A stretch of DNA of 7,541 nucleotides from contig DHAH01000049.1 in the NCBI GenBank assembly GCA_002397345.1, forward strand, positions 1,761 to 9,301, in the 5' to 3' direction. The notes under the pieces were generated by a model. It saw only the letters and a list, made by a program, of their open reading frames with translations. It did not search any database and was not told the origin of the DNA. Position numbers and translations under genes: made by a program. The number at the start of each line of letters is the position of its first letter. Position 1 is the first letter of the stretch. This DNA is from Clostridiales bacterium UBA4959 (lineage in GTDB: Bacteria; Bacillota; Clostridia; Oscillospirales; CAG-272). Below, piece after piece: positions 1 through 5,577 of the stretch.

Positions 1-1009
1 GCGGCGTCGCGGAGGACAACCCGTAGGTCGACTGCGCGACGCCGCAGCCTTTATCGAGCATACCGATCAGCACGGCTACGGCGACAGTCGCGAACGGGTT
101 GAGATTGGCAAGCCATACGACTATAATCGCGGTGAATCCCACGCCGCTGGCGATGCCCATCGAGAGCGTGTGGCTGGTTGCCTCTCCCGAAACTTGAAGC
201 ATACCGCCCAGCCCCGTAACCGCACCCGAGATAAACATTGTGCGCATGATAACGGCTTCGACATTCATACCCGCGTAACGCGCGGTGTTGACGCTTTCTC
301 CCACAACGGCGATTTCATAGCCATGCTTTGTGTTGCGCAGATAGACGGCGATGAAAATCACGAGCGCCGCCCCGATAATCCAGCTTATATCAACGCCGAA
401 AAGCTGGTCTAACCACGCATTTTCGGGAAATTTCGCGATTTTGGGGAATCCGCCCGCCGACGGGTCGCGCCACGGACCGTCGCGCAGATATTGCACTACA
501 TACAGCGCGATGTAGTTGAACATCAAAGTGAGCAGCGTTTCGTTGGTGCTAAACCGGCATTTGAAAAACGCGGGTATGAGCGCCCATAAACCGCCCCCGA
601 TTATACCCGCCAGCCCCATGCATATCAGCAGCAAGTGATGAGGCGTATCAGCGGGGAAGAAGAGCGCGACCGCGGAAGAACAGACAGCGCCCATTATGAA
701 TTGTCCCTCGCCGCCGATATTCCAGAACTTCATCCTGAACGCCGGAATCACGCCCAAAGACGCAATGAGCAGCGGTACGACGATGCGTATCAGCGACTTG
801 ACCGCCAGCGGCGTTTTGAAACAGCCCGCGATTATAGTGCCATAAAAAGTAAAAGGATTTTTACCGATGCAGAGTATCAATATACCGCCCGCGATGATTG
901 CGATGGCAACGGCGGAAAGATTTAATAAAAATGATTGCCAGCGCGTCATCTGCGCGCGCTTGACAAGAATGAACCGGGGCTCGCGTCTATTATTTAAAGC
1001 GTTATTCAT
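1..1009 (-). CDS. BMP/nucleoside-type ABC importer permease, first subunit (3' end cut by window)
   Basis: Membrane channel subunit of a BMP-family (Bacillus NupP/YufP-like) ABC importer, family BPD_transp_2. I translated 336 codons from the ATG at 1009 down to the window edge with no stop. Visible family landmarks are a hydrophobic segment near residues 30-48, the FWNIGGEGQFIMGA block (about 95-108), STNETLLTLMFNYIA (154-168), the GYEI..VGE...ARYAGMN block (230-249), SGAVTGLGG (261-269) and GVGFTAIIVVWLANLNP near 289-305. Several further hydrophobic stretches fit a polytopic protein. The start is supported by GGAGGT at 1018-1023, eight bases upstream. The ATG lies inside the end of the ATPase gene and overlaps it by eight bases (ATGAATAA), so the two are translationally coupled. 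Usual length is about 350-370 residues, so only a short C-terminal piece is missing. A second permease (NupQ-like) would be expected next, outside the window. The family assignment is firm; the substrate is inferred. Confidence 0.93.
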   Translation of the reverse strand, partial: MNNALNNRREPRFILVKRAQMTRWQSFLLNLSAVAIAIIAGGILILCIGKNPFTFYGTIIAGCFKTPLAVKSLIRIVVPLLIASLGVIPAFRMKFWNIGGEGQFIMGAVCSSAVALFFPADTPHHLLLICMGLAGIIGGGLWALIPAFFKCRFSTNETLLTLMFNYIALYVVQYLRDGPWRDPSAGGFPKIAKFPENAWLDQLFGVDISWIIGAALVIFIAVYLRNTKHGYEIAVVGESVNTARYAGMNVEAVIMRTMFISGAVTGLGGMLQVSGEATSHTLSMGIASGVGFTAIIVVWLANLNPFATVAVAVLIGMLDKGCGVAQSTYGLSSATP

Positions 1010-2558
1010 TATCTCCGACCTCCGTTCCATATCTCTCGTCGGTGCCCGCGCCCGCCATCATCAACCCGAGCTGTTCTTTTGTAGCGGTGCGCGCGTTGAC
1101 AATACCGCTTATCTTGCCGTGGCACAGCACCATGATACGGTCGCACAGCTCGATCATGACGTCCAGATCCTCTCCGATAAAAAGCACTCCGACGCCCCGC
1201 CGCTTTTGTTCGTTGAGCGCGTCGTAAATAACATATGACGAACCGATGTCCAGTCCGCGTACAGGATAAGCGGTGATAAGCACGCTGGGATTTACGTGGA
1301 TTTCGCGCCCGAGCAGCACCTTCTGCACGTTGCCGCCTGAAAGCGTCCTGACCGGCTGGTTAATGCCCGACGCTGCGACGTCGAGTTTGTCAACGACCTG
1401 TCTTGCCATCTCCGCCGCCGATTTGCGGTCGACAAACGGCGACTTCGAATCACGGTAACTTTTCAGCATCATGTTGTCGGTAATATCCAGCGACGCCGCC
1501 AGACCCATGCCCAGCCTGTCCTCCGGGATAAACGACATGGATATGCCAAGCCTGATTATCTCTCGTGGTGACATTCCTTCGATGTTTTCTTTTTTATATA
1601 AAATAGCGCCTTTTTTTAACTTTTGCAATCCGGCGACCGTTTCGCACAACTCCTTTTGTCCGCTGCCCGCCACGCCCGCGACGCCGAGTATCTCGCCGCC
1701 GCGCAAATTAAACGACACATCGTCGAGCTTGATGACTCCTTCGTCATCCACGACTGTGAGGTGATAGACATTGAACAGCGTTTCCGTCGGGATAAGCTCG
1801 GGGCGGTTTATAGAAAGGGTAACCGGACGCCCGACCATGTATTCTGTCAGTTTAGCGGCGTCCGTTTCGGCGGTGTTGACCGTCGCGACCGATTCGCCGC
1901 GCCGCAGGATAGTCACACGGTCGCTGATCTCGAGTACCTCGTTCAGCTTGTGCGTAATTATGATGATCGCGCAGCCGCTGTCGCGCATCTTGCGCAGAAT
2001 GCCGAACAGCCGCTGCGTTTCCTGCGGTGTCAGAACGGCGGTCGGCTCGGCCAGTATCAATATGTCCGCGCCGCGATAGAGCACTTTCAGGATCTCCACC
2101 GTTTGCTTTTCCGAAACGGACATATCGTAAATCTTTTTTTCGGGGTCGATCGTCATGCCGTAGCGTTCGCCGATCTGGCGCGCACGCGTAAAGCGGCGCC
2201 GCGTAAGCAGCAGACTTTCGCTCTCTGTTCCCAGGATAATGTTGTCGGCGGCGGAGAACACATCCACAAGCTTAAAATGCTGGTGGATCATACCGATGCC
2301 AAGGCGCGCGCTGTCCTCGGGCGACCTGATGAACGCTTCTTCGCCGCCCACAAAAATGCGTCCGCTGTCGGGGTGATAAATTCCCGACAGCATGTTCATC
2401 AGTGTGGTTTTGCCCGACCCGTTTTCACCCAGCAGCGCGAGAATTTCTCCGCGCCTTATCGAAAAGTCGATGTTGTTGTTTGCGACAACGCTGCCGAAGG
2501 CTTTTGTTATCCCCCGCAGCTCGATGGCATATTCGCTTGTTACGCTGTCTTTTTTCAC
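1002..2558 (-). CDS. BMP/nucleoside-type ABC importer ATPase, two fused nucleotide-binding domains
   Basis: Cytoplasmic energising subunit of the importer, with two ABC domains in one chain of 518 residues (normal for NupO/YufO and sugar-type relatives). Domain 1 has Walker A GENGSGKT (44-51), Q-loop IHQHF (Gln93), an atypical signature SVSEKQ (147-152), Walker B ILILAEP (166-172) and switch His203. Domain 2 has a degenerate Walker A (GVAGSGQK, 295-302, Gln in place of the Lys), a good LSGGN signature (406-410) and LITAYPVRGLD (427-437), which lacks the acidic Walker B pair. Degeneracy of domain 2 is normal in this family. Ala170 in domain 1, where Asp is expected (LILDEPTAVLTP), is not. The start is GTG (2556-2558), with GGGAG at 2565-2569 six bases upstream. 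A stem-loop abuts that ribosome binding site. The gene overlaps the downstream permease by eight bases. The function is secure as a family assignment; activity of this copy is uncertain. Confidence 0.95.
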   Translation of the reverse strand: MKKDSVTSEYAIELRGITKAFGSVVANNNIDFSIRRGEILALLGENGSGKTTLMNMLSGIYHPDSGRIFVGGEEAFIRSPEDSARLGIGMIHQHFKLVDVFSAADNIILGTESESLLLTRRRFTRARQIGERYGMTIDPEKKIYDMSVSEKQTVEILKVLYRGADILILAEPTAVLTPQETQRLFGILRKMRDSGCAIIIITHKLNEVLEISDRVTILRRGESVATVNTAETDAAKLTEYMVGRPVTLSINRPELIPTETLFNVYHLTVVDDEGVIKLDDVSFNLRGGEILGVAGVAGSGQKELCETVAGLQKLKKGAILYKKENIEGMSPREIIRLGISMSFIPEDRLGMGLAASLDITDNMMLKSYRDSKSPFVDRKSAAEMARQVVDKLDVAASGINQPVRTLSGGNVQKVLLGREIHVNPSVLITAYPVRGLDIGSSYVIYDALNEQKRRGVGVLFIGEDLDVMIELCDRIMVLCHGKISGIVNARTATKEQLGLMMAGAGTDERYGTEVGDNE

Positions 2559-2569
2559 AAAAAACTCCC

Positions 2570-2597
2570 ACGGAAAATCTCCGCGGAAATTTTCCGT
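2570..2597 (-). promoter_or_regulatory. Stem-loop abutting the ATPase ribosome binding site
   Basis: A perfect nine-base inverted repeat, ACGGAAAAT (2570-2578) and ATTTTCCGT (2589-2597), encloses a ten-base loop that itself contains CCGCGG. On the minus-strand mRNA its 3' arm ends directly against the GGGAG ribosome binding site of the ATPase gene (2565-2569). I infer that it limits or modulates ribosome access; the sequence does not show how. Confidence 0.6.
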
Positions 2598-2610
2598 ATA
2601 AATAAATATC

Positions 2611-2645
2611 AGGCGGCGCAGTGGTGTCCATGGCTCGCGCCGCCT
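2611..2645 (-). repeat. GC-rich stem-loop in the lipoprotein-ATPase spacer
   Basis: AGGCGGCGC (2611-2619) and GCGCCGCCT (2637-2645) form a perfect nine-base, very GC-rich stem with a 17-base loop. On the minus strand it is followed by GATATTTATTTA, which is T-rich but not a clean T-run, so at most it is a weak terminator or attenuator. Alternatively it protects the 3' end of the upstream lipoprotein message. Confidence 0.6.
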
Positions 2646-2674
2646 AAAATAGTATTAAATATTGCTTCTTTGGA

Positions 2675-2705
2675 CCTGGGCGGGGCGTTTTACACCCCGC
2701 TCAGG
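2675..2705 (+). terminator. Strong hairpin with T-run on the plus strand
   Basis: CCTG/CAGG outer arms (2675-2678, 2702-2705) and GCGGGG/CCCCGC inner arms (2680-2685, 2695-2700) form a long stem with one mismatch between the two blocks. On the plus strand it is followed by A and then six T (2707-2712), the layout of an intrinsic terminator. No plus-strand gene lies nearby. On the minus strand it sits 45 bases after the lipoprotein stop with no T-run. There it also gains a T-G wobble and a closing G-C pair, and would work best as an mRNA-stabilising hairpin. The hairpin is certain; its role is inferred. Confidence 0.6.
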
Positions 2706-2750
2706 ATTTTTTATATTACTTTTAGGCAAATAGGTTTATGTATTTGCGTT

Positions 2751-3905
2751 TTAACCCTCGATTACGTTGGCGTAATACCAGTTGATTTTTCCGGTGATAT
2801 CGGAATCTTTCAGGCATTCGCCGCCGGCTTTGACAATCTCGTTGCCCTTGTTGTCTTTAAGCGCTTCGTCGATAAGGCTGACCTTGGTGCCCTCGATTTT
2901 GACCTGTTTGCCGTCGAAAACGCCGAATTCGCCGTCAACGATGAGCTTTTTAACCTGATCGATGATTTCCTTGGTATTGTCGGCGCAGTTAGCGGAGAGC
3001 GGAGAGATGTCAACAAAATTTTCTTTAAGTCCGCCGAAGTAGTTGCCGAATTCTTTCCATTTACCCTCGGACGCTGCTTTAACGGCGGCGGTGTAATACA
3101 CGCCCCAGTCCCAGATCGGAGCGGTAAGGTGCGCTTTGGGTGCTTCGGAGGTCATATCGGAGTTGTAGCCGCAGCCCCAAACGCCGCGCTTTTCAGCGGC
3201 GAGCTGGGGAGCTGTGGTGTCGCAGTGCTGACCAATGACGTCGCAGCCCATGTCGAGCAGCGCTTCGGCAGCCTGGCTTTCCAGATCCACGCTGAACCAG
3301 GTGTTTGTGACCTTCACATAAACCTTGGCGTCGGGATTGACCGCCGCAATGCCTTTGGCAAAGGCGTTAAGCCCGCCGGTGACCTCGGAGTTGTCGATGC
3401 CCATCGCGGCGACATAACCGATTTTATTGGTTTTGGTTTTAAGACCCGCGGCGATACCTGCGAGGTAGCGGGCCTGATAGATGCGGCCGAAGTAGTTGTT
3501 GAAGTTGGTGTCGTTGGACATATAACCGGTGGCATGGGAGAAGATCACGTCAGGATATTCTTTTGCAAGCTCCGCCATGGTTTCCATGTAGCCCCAGCTT
3601 GTGCCGAAGATGATTTTGCAGCCGGCCTCGATGCATTCTTCCATCGCGGTCTTGGTGGCTGCGGCGTCGCTGTCGGCGATGTTGTTCTTGCGGATGATCT
3701 GATCGTCTTTCAGACCGAGATTTTTCTGCATGGCGACTATGCCCTGATCGTGCGCGAACGAATAACCGGAACCGGCGCCCGGGTCACCGATATGGATGAC
3801 GCCGACCTTGAAATCGTCGGAAACCTTGGACTGCGAGCATGACGGCAGGAGAGCGGCGCAGAATATAAGCGCCGCTGCCATAACGATTGAAATGATTCTC
3901 TTCAT
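2751..3905 (-). CDS. BMP-family substrate-binding lipoprotein of ABC importer (purine/nucleoside type)
   Basis: Extracellular, membrane-anchored ligand receptor of the importer, 384 residues, PF02608-type. The N terminus is a lipoprotein signal: basic MKR, a hydrophobic stretch (4-20) and lipobox LPSC, with Cys23 as the lipidated residue after cleavage. The mature part begins with a KVGVIHIGDPGAG block (33-45) and GYSFAHDQG (47-55). It continues with FGTSWGYMETMAELAKEYPDV (100-120), FSHATGY (122-128), GRIYQARYLAGIAAG (140-154), KIGYVAAMGI (161-170) and a Gly-rich NAFAKG segment (180-185). Later come QHCDTTAP (226-233) and IWDWGVYYTAAV (264-275). This is the HATG subgroup, for which I recall purine-base ligands in crystal structures; I could not check that. 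The ATG start has AGGAGGA at 3917-3923, eleven bases upstream, and an extended -10 promoter at about 3950. Neighbours xpt (upstream) and the ATPase and permease (downstream) support purine uptake. Confidence 0.95.
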   Translation of the reverse strand: MKRIISIVMAAALIFCAALLPSCSQSKVSDDFKVGVIHIGDPGAGSGYSFAHDQGIVAMQKNLGLKDDQIIRKNNIADSDAAATKTAMEECIEAGCKIIFGTSWGYMETMAELAKEYPDVIFSHATGYMSNDTNFNNYFGRIYQARYLAGIAAGLKTKTNKIGYVAAMGIDNSEVTGGLNAFAKGIAAVNPDAKVYVKVTNTWFSVDLESQAAEALLDMGCDVIGQHCDTTAPQLAAEKRGVWGCGYNSDMTSEAPKAHLTAPIWDWGVYYTAAVKAASEGKWKEFGNYFGGLKENFVDISPLSANCADNTKEIIDQVKKLIVDGEFGVFDGKQVKIEGTKVSLIDEALKDNKGNEIVKAGGECLKDSDITGKINWYYANVIEG

Positions 3906-3947
3906 TTAGTAGTTTGTCCTCCTAAAATTTTATTAAAGCCTTTCGGC

Positions 3948-3956
3948 ATTATAACA
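3948..3956 (-). promoter_or_regulatory. Extended -10 promoter for the BMP importer operon
   Basis: Read on the minus strand this is TGTTATAAT: a perfect TATAAT preceded by TG and one base, the extended -10 form that needs little or no -35. No good -35 is present 17 bases upstream, where the sequence is GC-rich. The predicted transcript starts about 36 bases before the lipoprotein ATG. It would let the importer be transcribed separately from xpt. Confidence 0.55.
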
Positions 3957-3974
3957 TAATCACTCTGCAGGGCG

Positions 3975-3993
3975 CGGCGCTCCCGTGACGCCG
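3975..3993. repeat. Short GC hairpin between xpt and the lipoprotein gene
   Basis: CGGCG (3975-3979) and CGCCG (3989-3993) form a five-base stem with a nine-base loop, 27 bases after the xpt stop. No T-run follows on the minus strand, so it is not a standard intrinsic terminator. Read-through from xpt into the importer genes is possible. Confidence 0.35.
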
Positions 3994-4019
3994 TTCGTTA
4001 CAAATCTTTTTAATTTTAA

Positions 4020-4592
4020 TCAATCGCGGAACACAATGCTCCCGCTGTCCATACTTTGGATGATCGCAAGCGATTCGATACGCAAACCGCGCTCTCGCAG
4101 CCTGTCTCCGCCGCCTTGAAACCCCTTTTCAATCGCGATGCCCGCGCCGATAATTTCGGCTCGGGCCTGTTTACAGATGCCGAACAGCCCGTCCAGCGCC
4201 TCGCCGAGCGCTAAAAAGTCGTCGATGACAAGTATTTTTTCATGCGCGGCGATATGTTCCTTTGCAACGATCAAATCATATTGGCAGCCGTGGGTATATG
4301 AAGCGGCACACGCGGAATAAACGGCGGAAGAAAGGTTTTTGGTCTGCGATTTTTTGGCGAAAACCAACGGTACACCAAACTCGCATGCGACAGCAAACGC
4401 CAGCGCAATGCCCGACGCTTCGACAGTCAATATCTTCTGAACGCCTGTCCCGGCGAAAATAGCGGAAAATTCGCGCGCCATTTCACGTGTGAGGGAGGTG
4501 TCAATTTTATGGTTTAAAAAGCTGTCCACTTTAAGTATATTACCCGGATAAACCTTGCCGTCGCGCAGGATGCGCTGTTTGAGAAGCTCCAT
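4020..4592 (-). CDS. xpt: Xanthine phosphoribosyltransferase
   Basis: Cytosolic purine salvage enzyme that transfers the phosphoribosyl group of PRPP to xanthine, giving XMP for GMP synthesis. At 190 residues it is close to the Bacillus subtilis Xpt length and aligns with it from memory along its whole length. Shared features are the opening MELLKQRI (compare MEALKRKI), LKVDSFLNHKID (20-31) with Asn27, VEASGIA (57-63), the PRPP-binding loop LVIDDFLALG (121-130), IEKGFQ (154-159) with Lys156, and RIESLAIIQSM (171-181). One difference is Leu129 in the PRPP loop, where the Bacillus protein has Asn (DDFLANG). The ATG is preceded by GAGGGGG (4602-4608), nine bases upstream. Its short AT-rich leader contains no recognisable purine riboswitch, unlike Bacillus xpt. 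It lies upstream of the BMP importer in the same direction, fitting uptake followed by salvage. Confidence 0.96.
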   Translation of the reverse strand: MELLKQRILRDGKVYPGNILKVDSFLNHKIDTSLTREMAREFSAIFAGTGVQKILTVEASGIALAFAVACEFGVPLVFAKKSQTKNLSSAVYSACAASYTHGCQYDLIVAKEHIAAHEKILVIDDFLALGEALDGLFGICKQARAEIIGAGIAIEKGFQGGGDRLRERGLRIESLAIIQSMDSGSIVFRD

Positions 4593-4629
4593 AGATAAAC
4601 GCCCCCTCTCGATAAATTATTATACATAC

Positions 4630-4658
4630 ATTATACAATATAATTATGATTTTTTAAA
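4630..4658 (-). promoter_or_regulatory. Candidate xpt promoter
   Basis: On the minus strand, TATAAT (4630-4635) is preceded at 17 bases by TTTAAA (4653-4658), a weak -35. It lies in a very AT-rich spacer downstream of the ECF-gene terminator, and predicts a leader of about 30 bases. A second TATAAT at 4619-4624 is an alternative. The -10 is good but such sequences arise by chance in AT-rich DNA. Confidence 0.45.
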
Positions 4659-4729
4659 TAGCAAAAATAACAGAATTTATCCGTGATATATTGTACAATT
4701 TTCTATATACTATGCACTTTATATATTAA

Positions 4730-4770
4730 AAAATCGCCGAACTTGCGTAAAGCGAGTCCAGCGCGATTTT
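4730..4770 (-). terminator. Intrinsic terminator of the ECF S-component gene
   Basis: On the minus strand the stem AAAATCGC (4763-4770) / GCGATTTT (4730-4737) ends in a T-run of six (4728-4733). An inner stem CTCGC/GCAAG (4752-4756 with 4742-4746, one G-T pair) closes a TTTAC loop. The 5' arm begins inside the TAA stop codon (4769-4771), so termination directly follows translation. It should separate this gene from xpt. Confidence 0.65.
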
Positions 4771-5380
4771 AAGTTCTTTTGCGTTTTCGTCCGTATTGGA
4801 TCAAAAATGTGATAGTTGGGCTTAATACAAGATTGACCGCAAATTCGAGAACGAAATTCCATCCGACAAGCACTATAAAAATAAATGTCGTTGCGTTCGC
4901 GAAACCCGCCTCCAAAGCCCAGCTTTTTATTGTCGGCAAGAAGAATATATAGGTGCCGGCTATAAAAACGCCCGTATTAACGATCGGCGTTATAACAGCG
5001 GCGGCGAAAGTGGCGATTATCCTGTTGTGCTTTGCTATTAACCTGTATACATATCCCGCCGCGATACCCGCAAGCGTGCCTTTTAATAAAACGGTAACGA
5101 CGGTGCCTATTATGTTAATGGCAAGGAACGCGCTGGCATCGGTTAAAAGTACTATGACGCCAAAAACAAGACCCAGCCAGCCGCCCGCGAGCGGATGTAT
5201 GAGCGCCGCGCCAATAACGATAGGTAATAGCACAAGTGTGACTGAAAATGGTCCGAATCGAATATTCGCGCCCAGCGTCTGCAATAAAATAACTATCGCG
5301 GTGAGGATGCCGAGCAGCGTTATATTAAACGTATCGATTTTAAAATTTTTAAACTTTTTCTTTGAATGAATTTCGCCCAA
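4769..5380 (-). CDS. ECF transporter S component (substrate unknown)
   Basis: Membrane-embedded substrate-capture subunit of an energy-coupling-factor vitamin or metabolite importer, PF12822-like. It has 203 residues, typical for S components. Hydrophobic segments lie near residues 17-38, 45-63, 65-82, 86-112, 119-146 and 160-192, giving the expected six helices. Both ends are basic (KKKFKNFK at the start, GRKRKRT at the end). Recognisable stretches are GPFSVTLVLLPIVIGAAL (43-60), GGWLGLVFGVIVLLTD (66-81), TVLLKGTLAGIAAG (96-109) and VLEFAVNLVLSP (177-188). No EcfA1/A2/T genes are in the window, so it probably uses shared energising subunits encoded elsewhere. The start is TTG at 5378-5380, chosen because GGGAGG lies eight bases upstream and there is no ATG or GTG in frame nearby. 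It has a strong own promoter and terminator, so it is a single-gene unit. The nearby xpt hints at a purine-related or other heterocyclic substrate, but this is a guess. Confidence 0.85.
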   Translation of the reverse strand: MGEIHSKKKFKNFKIDTFNITLLGILTAIVILLQTLGANIRFGPFSVTLVLLPIVIGAALIHPLAGGWLGLVFGVIVLLTDASAFLAINIIGTVVTVLLKGTLAGIAAGYVYRLIAKHNRIIATFAAAVITPIVNTGVFIAGTYIFFLPTIKSWALEAGFANATTFIFIVLVGWNFVLEFAVNLVLSPTITFLIQYGRKRKRT

Positions 5381-5388
5381 TGTTATGG

Positions 5389-5394
5389 CCTCCC
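5389..5394 (-). promoter_or_regulatory. Ribosome binding site fixing the TTG start of the ECF gene
   Basis: GGGAGG on the minus strand, with eight bases to the TTG at 5378-5380. This near-ideal spacing is the reason for calling a TTG start. Confidence 0.8.
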
Positions 5395-5431
5395 GTCTTG
5401 AAAATACACTGTTTTTCTTATAATAAAAATG

Positions 5432-5460
5432 ATTATAACACGGTATTTGCGGTTTGTCAA
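5432..5460 (-). promoter_or_regulatory. Consensus sigma-A promoter of the ECF gene
   Basis: On the minus strand TTGACA (5455-5460), exactly 17 bases, then TATAAT (5432-5437): both hexamers match the housekeeping consensus perfectly. The predicted start near 5425 leaves a leader of about 45 bases, too short for a known riboswitch. Confidence 0.85.
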
Positions 5461-5500
5461 CAAAGTTTTTTGATGGGGTAAAATATTTTGCGAAAAAGTA

Positions 5501-5529
5501 TTGACAAAATCAATCCGATAGTGTATTAT
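5501..5529 (+). promoter_or_regulatory. Sigma-A promoter of the YtrABC-like operon
   Basis: TTGACA (5501-5506), 17 bases, TATTAT (5524-5529), with transcription expected from about 5536. It diverges from the ECF promoter; the two -35 boxes are 40 bases apart. The -10 lies inside a candidate repressor operator. Confidence 0.85.
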
Positions 5530-5543
5530 AACAACAGTCCACT
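5520..5543 (+). promoter_or_regulatory. Candidate YtrA-type operator
   Basis: AGTGTA (5520-5525), 12 bases, TCCACT (5538-5543). From memory, the B. subtilis YtrA operator is AGTGTA, 13 bases, TACACT; here the left half is identical and the right half matches five of six. It covers the -10 and the start site, so binding would block initiation. A nearby second symmetry, TGTATTA (5522-5528) with TAATACA (5551-5557), and a tandem ACTAAT repeat (5541-5546, 5549-5554) are further possible contacts. Confidence 0.6.
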
Positions 5544-5563
5544 AATCAACTAATACAATGTGG

Positions 5564-5570
5564 AAGGGGG
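5564..5570 (+). promoter_or_regulatory. Ribosome binding site fixing the GntR start
   Basis: AAGGGGG, seven bases before GTG at 5578. An earlier in-frame GTG at 5560 overlaps this site and has no ribosome binding site of its own, so the protein should start at 5578. Confidence 0.75.
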
Positions 5571-5577
5571 ATTAAAA

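Noticed and set aside
170..1238. Plus-strand open frames of 80-123 codons opposite the permease and ATPase
   Set aside because: They lie antisense to a continuous, well-conserved permease reading frame (1009 to 1) and the ATPase end, and show no recognisable protein features.
1623..3842. Very long plus-strand open frame (739 codons) opposite the ATPase and lipoprotein genes
   Set aside because: It runs antisense through two clear genes and the hairpin-rich spacer between them. Its translation has no family character and is rich in Phe, Asp, His and Arg in the pattern of a reverse-complemented GC-rich gene. It also has no good ribosome binding site. It is a by-product of codon bias.
3971..4012. 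Possible xpt terminator with GC hairpin
   Set aside because: On the minus strand the hairpin (3975-3993) is followed by GC-rich sequence, not a T-run. The T-rich stretch lies on the plus strand and starts about ten bases beyond the stem, so neither strand shows a standard terminator.
5560..5577. Upstream GTG start for the GntR regulator, adding six residues
   Set aside because: It overlaps the AAGGGGG ribosome binding site that serves GTG 5578. The family opening (WxLD..PIYxQL) fits the later start.
5381..5577. Riboswitch in the divergent spacer
   Set aside because: Both promoters leave leaders of only about 40-45 bases, too short for a known aptamer plus expression platform.
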